DNA of 64,000 bases from Hydractinia symbiolongicarpus. Its lineage: Eukaryota; Cnidaria; Hydrozoa; Anthoathecata; Hydractiniidae. Positions 31,681-42,719 of the stretch are shown here, in pieces. The translations under genes and the position numbers were made by a program. Location of the stretch: assembly GCF_029227915.1 (NCBI RefSeq), contig NC_079879.1:26602501-26666500 (forward strand), in the 5' to 3' direction. How positions within the stretch are numbered: the first letter of the stretch is position 1; every line of letters starts with the position of its first letter. Under the pieces are notes generated by a model, which was given only the letters and a program-made list of their open reading frames with translations, had not been told where the DNA came from and did not search any database.

Positions 31681-32991
31681 AGTGGCTTTGGCTGGCTAAG
31701 TACCTTGTTGTCCAATCCAACTTAGCTAAACAAAAAATTTCCAAAACCTTGCAAGAGAGCTTTACTTCATGTGAATTTAGCAATGAGTCTTACTGCTAAA
31801 AGGGATACTGTGAAACGGTGCACTCCATCGTGCATCCATTTATTGTATTAACACGGCCTTAACAACAACAATAACTAATAATAAGAAATACATTAATTAA
31901 AAAGTTAATAACTTTCATACTGACTTTTATGTCTCTTTCTGGTTATCAAAGGTTCAACGGAGAAGAAAGTATTTTGCTAAATTCATTTTTTTCAAGTCCT
32001 AATCAAGATGGCGGAGAAAGTAGTGTTAAACTTTCGCTATACTTCTAAAATTTGCTAAAAAGTAATGAAAGAAGCTGTGCATGTAGTTTTCAAGTTATAT
32101 AGTTTACGCAGGCTAAGCTAGACTCTTAAAAAAACCTCATGTACCTATTATTACAAAACTACAGTAACATACATGCAGTAATACCCTAACTCTCTTTCTA
32201 TTTTTGCACGCAAATAATGACAGAATTATTACTTTTGTTTCTTATTTTATTTTTTATTATTATTTTTTGTACGGTGTGCTGGGCTTTTTTTCTTCTATTC
32301 TTTGTTTCTTTTTTATATGTCTCTCTTGACATATCCTTCTAACTTAGGTAGCCACATTTTTTAACCTATCTATTATTAATAGATAGGTTAAAAAAATGTG
32401 GCTATATTAATGGTTAACCTCCTGTTACCTCGTGTATTTATTGTACATTTTATGATGTTTTTTTTGTAAGAGTTATTAGCATGAGATATACTTAATTGAT
32501 TGATTAATTGATTGATTGACTAAAACACAAGTATATCCTTAATAATAATGTCTTAAAATTTCTCCCTGTACTCATTCCAGAAATGTCACATGTCATCACA
32601 CTTTTTGGGTTGAAAGAAAGCATGGATATTCCGCTGTCAAACTCAGAAGAAGCCTTTATTAAAAAGAACATAAGTAGTATATTAAAGCTTACTGTCCTGT
32701 GACAAAAAGAAAGAGTTCAGAGTAGAGTAGATAAGAGTAGATAATAATATATTTTTACCAACAATCTACAGTTACGAGTATCCAGTAAATATAAAAAACC
32801 TAGAACTATAAATTTATTTTTATTTATTCTATTATATCTTAACTATATCCGAATATGTTGGAGGAAGGCTATCAAAATAGCTAGAAGATAGGGTTATGAT
32901 AGTCACCGTGGACAAGAACAAACAGGAACAGGCTTAGGGAAACGCTTGGTTACACAAGACAAACAAAGACAAAAAAACAAAAAATCTAGAA
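31681..32991. other. Spacer upstream of ATP5ME
   Basis: Should contain the ATP5ME 5' UTR and promoter close to 31690-31760. A perfect fold-back lies at 32349-32404. No exon is visible. Confidence 0.4.
32349..32404. repeat. 56-bp near-perfect palindrome
   Basis: TAGCCACATTTTTTAACC and the following CTATCTATTA are mirrored immediately by TAATAGATAG and GGTTAAAAAAATGTGGCTA with no loop. The only difference is one base in the T/A run. It would form a long cruciform or hairpin. Confidence 0.9.
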
Positions 32992-33738
32992 CCATTTAAT
33001 GGCTTTGGGTTCCAGAATAATAACACAAATTGATAGAAACAATGTATTTCTGTTGGAATGAGTAGATACAACACATTCTGTATGCGTAGACTATTTATGG
33101 AAATTTTTGGGGAATGGGTAGGAATGAAGGTGCCTCCTTCGTGCTCCTTCATATGCACAAATATATAATGCATAACCTGAGCGTCAGGTTATGCGTTATA
33201 GGCGTTTTCATGCCCTGAGCGTCAGGTGCATGAGACAGATGAGATGCACTGAGCGTCCATCGACATGTCCTGAGCGTCCATCGACATGTCCTGAGCGTCA
33301 GGCACATGCTAATTATGGTGTTCTCTTCCATACCCTGAGCGTCAGGTGTATGAGAGATGCCCTGAGCGTCAGGGGCTTCAACATGCCCTGAGCGTAAGGC
33401 GCATGTTTCCTATACACATAATGACTACACTAGAGATGCCCTGAGCGTCAGGCGCATCGACATGTCCTGAGCGCCAGGCACATGCTAATTACTGGTGTTT
33501 TTATTCATACCCTGAGCGTCAGGTGTATGAGAGATGCCCTAAGTGTCAGGGGCTTCATCATGCCCTGAGCATCAGGCGCATGTTTCTTATTCACATGATG
33601 ACTACACTAGAGATGCCCTGAGCGTCAGGCGCATCGACATGTCCTGAGTGTCAGGCACATGCTAATTACTTGTGTTCTTATTCTACAATGACTTTTATCA
33701 ACACATTACTTGCCTAAACAGCTGATGAAGGAGGCCCA
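32992..33738. repeat. Hairpin array A: CCTGAGCGTCAGG palindromes
   Basis: A leader of about 180 bp (starting ACCATTTAATGGCTTTGGG) is followed by about 15 copies, some degenerate, of CCTGAGCGTCAGG, which pairs CCTGA with TCAGG around GCG. Many are embedded in longer dyads such as ATAACCTGA/TCAGGTTAT and CATGTCCTGA/TCAGGCACATG, with flanking CAT and ATG on either side. The later copies sit in a 176-bp higher-order repeat (CATGCTAATTA at 33305, 33481 and 33658). Open frames through the array are only translated repeats. Confidence 0.85.
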
Positions 33739-34251
33739 ACACACCCACCAATTAAATTAGAGGCTCCCTACAGACTTGTTGTTTCTACCTCTGGACTAAA
33801 ACCCTGACATAACATGAGCCAAAAGAAATGTCAGGGAAACCTTGAGGCAGAAGCAATTTGTCTGGTTATGTTGTGCTGCGTGCTCACATAACAGTTGTGA
33901 TGTGGTTGTCTTTAGTTGCATTGGAGACGTTCATGATATTTCCATTTCGACTCAAGTCCATTGCACCACAATGATTGAATTGGTATCTCATCCACCATTA
34001 GTAGGCGTGTTGATGACATAAAATAAAAAAACAAATAGGTGAAGAAAATCAATCTATAAAAGGGTGGGAGGGTGGGTAACTGTAAGCTGTAAGGTACATC
34101 TGAAGAACTTGTGCAGTGTGGGATGTTGGGTTCTTATATGCAACCATTAATAATCAAGACCTGGGTAGGGTCCGGTTCCTTTACAGGCAAGTGAGACTAA
34201 TAACCCTGGCAATTTTAAGATTAGGTCTATAGGTAGAAACCACCCCCACTG

Positions 34252-34375
34252 TGTCAGGCTCTACATGACATGTTCAATGACTAAGGTAAACCTAATGTAT
34301 ATTAACCACAATACTAAAGAACTGTAATTCTGTCACCACAATTAACATGAGCAAAACTTGCAGTTTAGCTCCATT
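34252..34375. repeat. 124-bp duplicated segment, copy 1
   Basis: From TGTCAGGCTCTACATGACAT to TTGCAGTTTAGCTCCAT this segment is essentially identical to 37264-37387, 3 kb away in the same orientation. It abuts the leader of hairpin array B. Confidence 0.85.
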
Positions 34376-34932
34376 TAATTGCTTTGGGTTCCAGAATAAT
34401 AACACAAATTGATAGAAACAATGTATTTCTGTTGGAATGAGTAGATACAACACATTCAGTATGCGTAGACTATTTATGGAAATTTTTGGGGAATGGGTAG
34501 GAATGAAGGTGCCTCCTTCGTGCTCCTTCATATGCACAAATATATAATGCATAACCTGAGCGTCAGGTTATGCGTTATAGGCGTTTTCATGCCCTGAGCA
34601 TCAGGTGCATGAGACAGATGAGATGCACTGAGCGTCAGATGCATCGACATGTCCTGAGCGTCAGGCACATGCTAATTATGGTGTTCTCTTCCATACCCTG
34701 AGCGTCAGGTGTATGAGAGATGCCCTGAGCGTCAGGGGCTTCATCATGCCCTGAGCGTCAGGCGCATGTTTCTTATTCACATGATGACTACACTAGAGAT
34801 GCCCTGAGCGTCAGGCGCATCGACATGTCCTGAGCGTCAGGCACATGCTAATTACTGGTGTTTTTATTCTACAATGACTTTTATCAACACATTACTTGCC
34901 TAAACGGCTGACGAAGGAGGCCCAACACACCC
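34369..34932. repeat. Hairpin array B: CCTGAGCGTCAGG palindromes
   Basis: A second copy of array A: the leader is almost identical, with nine palindromes and a single 176-bp unit (CATGCTAATTA at 34668 and 34844). Both arrays end with the same TAAACRGCTGAYGAAGGAGG sequence followed by CCCAACACACCCA. It is shorter than array A by about one 176-bp unit. Confidence 0.85.
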
Positions 34933-35679
34933 AAATTCCCCCATATTGTAAAATGGAACAATCAGAAGAAACACACTATTGCATAATTCTCCAATATGAC
35001 GTGATGCAATGTAATAACACAATAATAAATTCACATATGTAATTGACTGACACTGCCACACTTTATTGCACCAGCACTCACAGCTGATATTACACAATGC
35101 AGTCATAAAAAAAATTAATTTTGAATAAAGAAACTGTTAACGTTAAATAATATTAAGACAATTTAAATATGTCAACAAATTACACTGAACACACTAAAGA
35201 AGCCTCACATTCCATAGCCTAGTGATCTTATTAATCATTGGCAATATTATTACACCAGTTTTCTAAAACATTGTAATTAAGTGAATATATCTGCGATAAC
35301 AGTCACATCCTGGTTAACCAGATCTTACAGACTCCAAATGAAATTTTTTAACTTGATATGAATGTTAAGAATGTTATTGTCCTATGAACTAAAATCATGT
35401 GGTGATAAGTGTGTGAGAGGATTCCATTTGTGTTTGGTAGGAGAGATGTACTCTGATACTGAAAATGGCTGAAAATGTCACTGATACTAAGTAATGCAAC
35501 ATAGTTTTATCGTAGTTAGGAAATTGGCTATCCCTCTAAAACAACAAAATCTCAGATAGATGAGCTGGAGTAATTGGTAGGCAAAGTACATGTATGTTAC
35601 GCAAGCCTCCTGCTAAGCCTGGAGTTTAAAATTTCAATAACTAGTTTGTGATAAATAGATAACACAGTAATAACTGGTT
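34933..35679. other. Spacer between hairpin arrays B and C
   Basis: No exon or recognisable repeat was seen. Confidence 0.35.
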
Positions 35680-35850
35680 TCTCATTCATACCCTGAGCGT
35701 CAGGTGTATGAGAGATGCCCTGATCTTCAGATGCTTCATCATGCCCTGAGCGTCAGGCACATGTTTCTTATTCACATGATAACTGCACTAGAGATGCCTT
35801 GAGCGTCAGGCGCATCAACATGTTCTGAGCGTCAGGTACATGCTAGCTAG
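35680..35850. repeat. Hairpin array C: single 176-bp-type unit
   Basis: Five palindromes, one strongly degenerate, in the same order as a single unit of arrays A and B (CATACCCTGAGCGTCAGG first, then the CATGATAACTGCACTAGAG spacer). It lacks the leader, so only the unit itself was copied. Confidence 0.8.
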
Positions 35851-37263
35851 TTTTTTCTGTTATATGAAAATAAGTTTCAATAAGTTTCATCCTGCTCAAA
35901 TTTTTAAAAGTTTCTTGAAATTTTTGACTTTCCAAGCCTAAGGTTTCTTATAGACTGGTTTATTCATGTTTGGCATTGTGTGATAACCATAATAACGCTC
36001 TCATATTGGACTCCAACAAGACAAACTCTCATGGTTTTTATTTGACCATTGACACAAGGGAGGTTCTTAAAGATTTTAAACCTAATTCCTGAAGTGGAAA
36101 TAAAGGTGTTGACAATCGACAGCAGAACCCTTTGTATGCACGAAAACCAATACTTTATAAAATTGTTTATAAATTTAGCTTCTGTTAATCCTTGCACTTA
36201 TATACAGTACAAGCCTTATGTAAATATTTAGACTGAAGATGACATAAGAGTAGCTCAGAACATGTATATGAATTAAAAAAATGTGAGATTTAATTAAATT
36301 AGTAGTTATTATTTTTATAATGCAATAAACGTCACAGTCAAAGCACAAGAGTGACCTAATCTAACAATTTTTGTAACAGCAAAGGTGGAATGCCAACATG
36401 ATAAAATGTTTAATATACATTTCCTTTTCTTTTAAAGAACCCTCTTGTCACTATGGGTGTTCCCAAAATAGAATTCCTGTAAATGGAAAGCCTGACCATA
36501 TTTATACCTTCACTTACTTTGCATCTAGAATCGTTTTTAACAATTTATTTCCTGATTTCCAAACACTCAGTGATCTAATTTATATGATTGTAACAAAATT
36601 GTGTGATGATTGCAAAACAGAATTTGTATTTATTATAAATGTGTAGTCGTTCTGACACTGTTGTTCTAGGAATTTCGAACAGGTTTTAGGATGTTAACAA
36701 CGGTATGTAAACAGGGAAGCTAGGCAACTTAAAGGAGGGAATGTATATATATGTGTGTGAATCTAGAAATAAAGCAAAATGAGCCACAACAACAGATAGG
36801 TTTTCCTGTTAAGTAAGGATCTGTTAGATAATCCTACCTACCACGACTCACAATGTTGGCCTTTGTAGCCCCTAACTACTATTACTTAGTATTAACAAAT
36901 GTAAAAGGATGATGAATTAAAACCACAGGGTTCAAATTGAACTTGCATAAAATCCATAATGGCTACTAGAAGTGCATAACTAATTTGGATAACTAAGCTT
37001 TCTATTCCATAATACCTTCTCTGCTAACCAGATTTCTCAGAAAGAAGTGTGCTATTAACCCTATGCTGGGGCCCACAGTTGCAAGAGACATGCCCTTTGC
37101 CTTCTATAGTTTAAAAGTGACATTGCCTTAACTCTCTTAACATTAATAGATAGTAAATAATATGAAAAGAACTGACCTGGCTACATGCAATGTCTCTTCT
37201 GATGAAATATCCAAAGCTTTTTATCTAATGCCTCCTTGTGCAATATATAATCCAGTATATACA
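35851..37263. other. Spacer without supported gene
   Basis: Open frames of 60-80 codons occur on both strands (for example 36398-36646), but none shows a recognisable domain, good splice context or codon bias. Confidence 0.35.
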
Positions 37264-37387
37264 TGTCAGGCTCTACATGACATGTTCAATGACTAAGGTA
37301 AACCTAATGTATATTAACCACAATACTAAAGAACTGTAATTCTGTCACCACAATTAACATGAGCAAAACTTGCAGTTTAGCTCCATG
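37264..37387. repeat. 124-bp duplicated segment, copy 2
   Basis: Near-identical to 34252-34375. Here it is not followed by the array leader: the match ends at TTTAGCTCCATGTAGAG. Confidence 0.85.
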
Positions 37388-37439
37388 TAGAGTGTGGTAC
37401 AAACCATGTGACTACATATAGTAGGTTGCAAGAAGTTTT

Positions 37440-38612
37440 TGGAGGCACTCTTTGAGCATAATAAATAAGGCATCAAAGAATTTAGTATGAGGCATATAAG
37501 TTTGGAGGGTTATCCATGAAATAAGCTTCATGGCGAATTGATTTAGTACCAAATTGATTGGTACGTGAGTAGGTAACTTTCAAAAGACCATTGTATTGTG
37601 CTCGTGTGGTGCAGGGGTGGGTGAAGTCAATAGCATATGTTGAACAGATAGAATCAGGAAGTGTTTTCTGATACATTTGATGTAGGAGGAGAACATTATT
37701 CATATGTACAGTATCAGAAAATTTAAGTATACCAAGATTTGCATAGAGAATGGTAGCAGATGTGTATCTATTGTTGAAAGACATTAGACGAATAGCCCAG
37801 TTTTGGAGTGTATAAATCCTTTTAACAGAAGCACTTGGGAACAATATAGCATATGACAATGAAAAATATCATGATAGACTAAGACAAGGACATCACGTGG
37901 TACAAAGAGTCTAATTTTGGCTATTGCTCCATTGGCACATTTAAGCTTGAGTGCAACTTTATTAATTTGAGAGTTGCAGCTAAGATTGGAGTCTAACAAT
38001 ACACCGAGATACTTAATGTGTTCACTGTGAAAAATTCTTTTCCCATCAATTTTAAGTTTTACTGGATGATTTAGAGACTTGTTCGCATGTTTGAAGATGA
38101 TGTATTCAGTTTTACTAGCATTCAGAGATATCATATTGGCATTAAGCCATTGCCAAAGGAATTTTAGGTCAAAATTTACCTTTTTTGTTAGACTTCTAGC
38201 AGAACTATTTATGTGAAGAAGATTTGTATAATCTGCAAAACGATTCACTTCTGAGAACTTAATAGAAGAGTGAAGGTGATTAATATATATAAAAAAGAGA
38301 AGGGGACCTAGTACTGAGCTCTGAGGCACTCCATGATTCACAGGTAATTTTTCTAATGTGGTGTTGTTAACAAAAACAAATTGTTGACGCTTAGAAAGAT
38401 AAGACTTGAAAAGAGAGAGAGCTTTGCCACGAATACCATAATGAGATAGCTTTTTGGGTAAAATATTGTGGTCAACAGTATCAAAGGCCTTCTGCAGGTC
38501 AATAAAGCACCACAAGCATAATTTCCTTTATCAAGTGCATCAAGAATTCTTTGGGGGATGTTCATAAGGGTGCAAGAAGTAGAGTAATTTTTTCGAAAAC
38601 CAAATTGATGAC
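37440..38612 (-). mobile_element. LINE (non-LTR retrotransposon) reverse transcriptase fragment
   Basis: Minus-strand frames give the RT fingers and palm: HQFGFRKNYST, FIDLQKAFDTVDHN, LSHYGIRG, NHGVPQSSVLGPLLFFIYIN, RFADYTNLLH, ASKTEY and HIKYLGVLLD. The tail continues in another frame from 37859 to 37482 (SVKRIYTLQNWAIRLM). There are frameshifts near 38500 and 37850. The active-site FADD is FADY, and the sequence starts abruptly at 38612, so the copy is truncated and inactive. The style fits the CR1/L2/jockey-type clades, but the clade cannot be settled by eye. Confidence 0.85.
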
Positions 38613-38619
38613 TACACAA

Positions 38620-38752
38620 AACCTAAAATGCCATTTAAAAAAACATTTCTATCGCCGCTTTTTGATTTTAAACTTCTAAAATGTGATTAAAAAAACATTT
38701 CTATCGCCGCTTTTCAATTTTAAACTTTTAAAATGCGATCTAAAAAAACTCT
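38620..38752. repeat. ATCGCCG satellite, second locus
   Basis: Two full ~60-bp units (AAAAACATTTCTATCGCCGC, then TTTTTGATTTTAAACTTCTA, then AAATGTGAT) and part of a third. Same family as 28741-28848. It abuts the 5' truncation point of the LINE fragment. Confidence 0.75.
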
Positions 38753-39478
38753 TAATTACTGCAATTAAAAATTTCAAAAGAGTTCGCGCAAAATAGATTG
38801 CTAAAATTCATCTTGCAACATATTGTGATTAAACAATCGATCGCGTGGGGTCATTGTTTATCAACGAGGCAATTATTTTCTTATAAACACAAAAGCTCTT
38901 GCAATGTTATTATTCTGTGTAACTGTTCATGCGAGTTTCGCGTCCGCGGTAGATTACATTCAGACTGTACTGTAAGTGTGTGTTATTCAGGATATGTATG
39001 GCTCATTGGCATTTCATACCCTCATTTTTCACAGTAATAATTAGGCTTAATAGCTTGATTCTCATCTTAATGTGTTTGACAAAATATTACAGTTAAATTT
39101 GTAAAAAAATTATCATTTAGCTGCTTTAAATTATGAAAACTTATATTTTCTTGAAAGACATATTTTTATGTAAACTTTTGGCTTTTCAGCCCATTTTAAT
39201 AGTTCAAAGTGCAAAAGTGTTTATATGGTACATAACTTTCCATAGTTAAATGCAACGTATCATGAGAAACAATTTCTGCAGAAACAAACTTTCACAAAGA
39301 CGTTTTTTCCTTAGTTGCCACTTTAAATTTAATTTAACTTAATGACTGATTAGATACTCAATGAACATTTTAGTTTTTTATTAATCTTAAAAACTAAATT
39401 TTTAAGTAACATTTTTTTCCAGCAACATTTACATACAGCTTTTCATTATCTTTTTAGAATATAAAAATTTCTGATAAA
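38753..39478. other. Upstream region of the RNF139-like gene
   Basis: Holds the presumed promoter and 5' UTR of the gene at 39479. No coding exon or core promoter motif could be identified. Confidence 0.35.
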
Positions 39479-42175
39479 ATGGTGATGAAGTGGTTAGAAG
39501 TAGTGTTGCGGTTGCCAATGATATTTATGCTTGACATCAGCTTGAGTTTTGTTCCTGGCTATTTGCAAGAATTTTGTTCATGGCCTGTTTTTACCACTGT
39601 TCAAAGTATTTGTAAGTATCCACAGAATTTAATTCAGTTTTAGATTTTCTTCTTTACGCGTTTTTTGACACAATGGCTGCATGAAAATTTCAAAAGTCGT
39701 GAAATAGTTGTAAAATTTGGTTTGTTCTTGAGAAAGCAATAGAAACCACCTTTTTTAGAAACTCAAAAATTGTGAAAAAGTTGCGGAATTTTTTTACATC
39801 AGGGTTTTACGATCGCTAGGTTACCAAAAGAACAGTTGTTTCAATTAATTCAGTGTTTTGTTTTTTCAATCTTATCTGTTTTATTGATGTGGATAGTATT
39901 ACAATTACAGGAATTTTGATTCTATTCATAACCTTGGGGTTTTTTTTAAAGCTTACCTCTCATCCCATATAAGTTAAACTTAAATTGTTCATAACATTAG
40001 TATTAAACAAAATCATTCATCTCACAAACACTACAAAAATCCAGAATTTAATGGTTTTTGCAATATGTATTTAAAATGGTTTTTATAACTTATTTCGGAT
40101 TTAATTTGATTTTGATGTCATTAAGTTGCTCAGGGGTGTGCTAGTTATAAAAAGGGCCAATCAATTTTCCTATTACTATTGTTTATGCTTTCATAGACTT
40201 TTTTGGATGGAGCAACAAATCCAACAAAGTCCAAATTTTATCGACTTTGTTGGTATATTAAAAAAAGCGTTCCCCTATAAGTCCCTATTAAAACTGTGAT
40301 TGTTCTGCCAACAAGCAACATAATAACATCAGAATTACTTTGATTTTATTATGGAGTAGCTTTTATTCTAGATGGCGATTGGATTTGCATGCAAGTAGCT
40401 TGCTTGTTTTTATCTTAGTACTCTCTTCTAAATGAAATCAGGCAAAAAGAGATATTTTTCTAAAATGTTGTATGAGTGTTTTGAGATTAAGTTGTTTTAA
40501 GTGGGAGGTAAGCTTTGAAAATAAAAAAGTGTGTCGCTAATGAAGCAAAATATAATACATATTCAGACCTAAATTCATTAAAAATGTTATATTGTATATA
40601 TACTTCTTATATTTTCTGCTCTTTTTAGGTGTGGTTGCTAGTTTATGCGTTCTTGTTGCATCAAATGAACAATTGTTTTCTGTATACTACTTTGGGATTT
40701 TCTTCTTGCATCTTACAGCTATTTTGTACCTAAATGTTTGGAACACACCTGTTTTGTTAGATCGTCATCGTTCGTTTACCGAGATATTTGACTTAGATAC
40801 ATTTATTTTGTTACAACCAATCGCAATTTCATGGATCGTTTACTTTATATCAATAGTTATTTACGCATTAGCTTTTCGATCTATCAAACCTGTTATTCTT
40901 GCAGTATCACTTATTATGTTGATATCAAACAATTTAACAGGCAAGGATGAAACTACATTTGAGGAGAGTGTTGCATTTGGTATTGTTTTGTTCATTGTGT
41001 TACAGACTCTCCACCATCTCATTATTCATTTTGTGGAGCTTGTAAAGTATCAAATCAGAGTACTCTTGTTTAGATTTCGAATGTATGGAATATTAGTTTT
41101 ACTGGTTTTACATTGGAGACGGTTAAATATAAATGAAGTGTTATGTTTATATTGGATTTTAATGTGGAATTATCAGATGATTATTTTTACTATATTTGTA
41201 GACGAACGATTTCATCCATCATTTATATTAGCATGCATGTCCTATGCATGCAACTCCTTTCTAAAAGTGTGTGCATTATGTTATGTTATACTGCATGTAG
41301 TAAAGGTTTTGTTAAAGACTGTTCACAATGTTGTTAGGGACCAACACACATTTGTTGAAGAAACTCAGCATCGTCCATCTGGACTACGAGAAAGTATTGG
41401 TTTTTTATTTTTAAGTTTATATACAAACTTGACAAGCTTAGACCCTTCTAAACGTATTGTTCTTCTTGAACTTATTTTACTGTTATTGATATCAGCCATG
41501 ATTAGGTCAGTGTTTGAAGTGATCGAGCCATATCTGCTGGCATTAAATAGCACTGTAACTCACAGTCGTAAAAGACACGCACAGCTTGTTGCCTTTTGTA
41601 TTTGCTTAATGGTTTTATCAATTTATATGGGTGTTCACTTGTACAAGCTAAGAGACCGTTTACCGTTTAGTATACCAAATATAATCACAGTAGCGCAAAT
41701 ATTTTGTGCACTAATACTATACTTTTTATACACATACGATTCTCATAGAGGAGAATTATGGGAGGAGTTAGATGATTATGTGTATTACATTAAAGGTGCA
41801 TGTCGTACCTTTGAATTCTTTTTAATAGTTTTGGTACTGGGTTATCGTGTTCTTGACACTTCATCCAAATGGACCATATTTCAGATCATCATGGTTATTT
41901 TACATCTTTATGTTAATGTTTACCTCTCTTTAAAAGATGGATGGAGGAGTGTCCAATTAAGAAGATTGGTGAATCAAAAACTTAATGTATTACCCCAGGC
42001 TAGCCATGAAAGACTTGCTGATACAGAAGATGTATGTCCGATTTGTTTGGATGAACTTAAATCAGCCCGGGTTACTCCATGTAATCATTTGTTTCATACA
42101 TACTGTTTAAAGAAATGGTTGAATGTTCAAAACAAATGCCCGATGTGCCATGCTACGATCTTGGAAAGAGAATAA
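39479..42175 (+). CDS. RNF139: TRC8/RNF139-like multipass membrane RING-H2 E3 ubiquitin ligase, 559 aa
   Basis: Exon 39479-39611 (MVMKWLEVVLRLPMIFMLDI start) joins in phase to the large exon 40629-42175. The protein has about a dozen hydrophobic membrane segments and then, at residues 514-551, a RING-H2 domain of the form CPIC...TPCNHLFHTYC...CPMC with all eight zinc ligands. Just before it is LWEELDDYVYYIKG...FEFFL, and then LKDGWRSVQLRR, which match the end of the TRC8_N membrane domain of RNF139/RNF145. These ligases sit in the ER membrane and drive degradation of sterol-pathway and other ER proteins in vertebrates. The vertebrate proteins are about 660 aa with an acidic tail after the RING; here the protein ends eight residues after the last cysteine. 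RNF139 and RNF145 are paralogues; this may be the ancestral form. Confidence 0.93.
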
Positions 42176-42376
42176 ATTATGAATAAAATGATAAAAGTGT
42201 AAAAGAAAACGAAATTAAGATAAATTATATTTAGTAACTTTTGTGTTGATAATAGAATATTTTTTCAAATTGTCTTTTTAATTTTTAACTTAATTTATTT
42301 AACTTAATTTAACTTAATTCTCATCAACGATTATCAAAGATTCGTTCTATTATTTAAAAGTTGCTTTAATTTTTAC

Positions 42377-42382
42377 AATAAA
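42377..42382 (+). terminator. Poly(A) signal of the RNF139-like gene
   Basis: AATAAA about 200 bp after the stop at 42175 and before the GLRX3 start at 42720. Confidence 0.5.
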
Positions 42383-42719
42383 TTTACTGCTATGCTATAA
42401 AACGTTTTCATTTACCATAACTTTTATAATAGTAGTTTTTGTGTTAATGATTTCTTTAAAAGACTCAGTGGCAGTATTTCACAGTATATTTTATCTTCCT
42501 AAATATTACATAAAACATGATATATTCAGTTGGCTGACGTGTTTGGTAAAGTTAGCTTCTGAAAAATGCTTCAAAAAAGTTATTCCCTTGTCTTCTTCTC
42601 TGTTTGTTTGGCATATAATTGATTTGCAAACTGTTTCCAAGTTGTTTTACTTCTAGCAGAACAAAAAGTACGGAAATAACATTTTTTTTTCTGAATGTTT
42701 AATGTTTAGTATTTATATA

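Noticed and set aside
33191-33391. 66-codon frame with repeated CPERPST peptide units in the hairpin array
   Set aside because: It is a translation of the CCTGAGCGTC repeats; the frame has no splice context and the second array does not keep it.
32992-35850. Possible CRISPR-like array
   Set aside because: The repeats are 13-bp palindromes with irregular spacing and related, non-unique spacers in a eukaryotic genome with no cas genes.
36398-36646. 82-codon plus-strand frame with CHYGC and CDDC motifs
   Set aside because: Single open frame in repeat-rich spacer without flanking splice signals or family resemblance.
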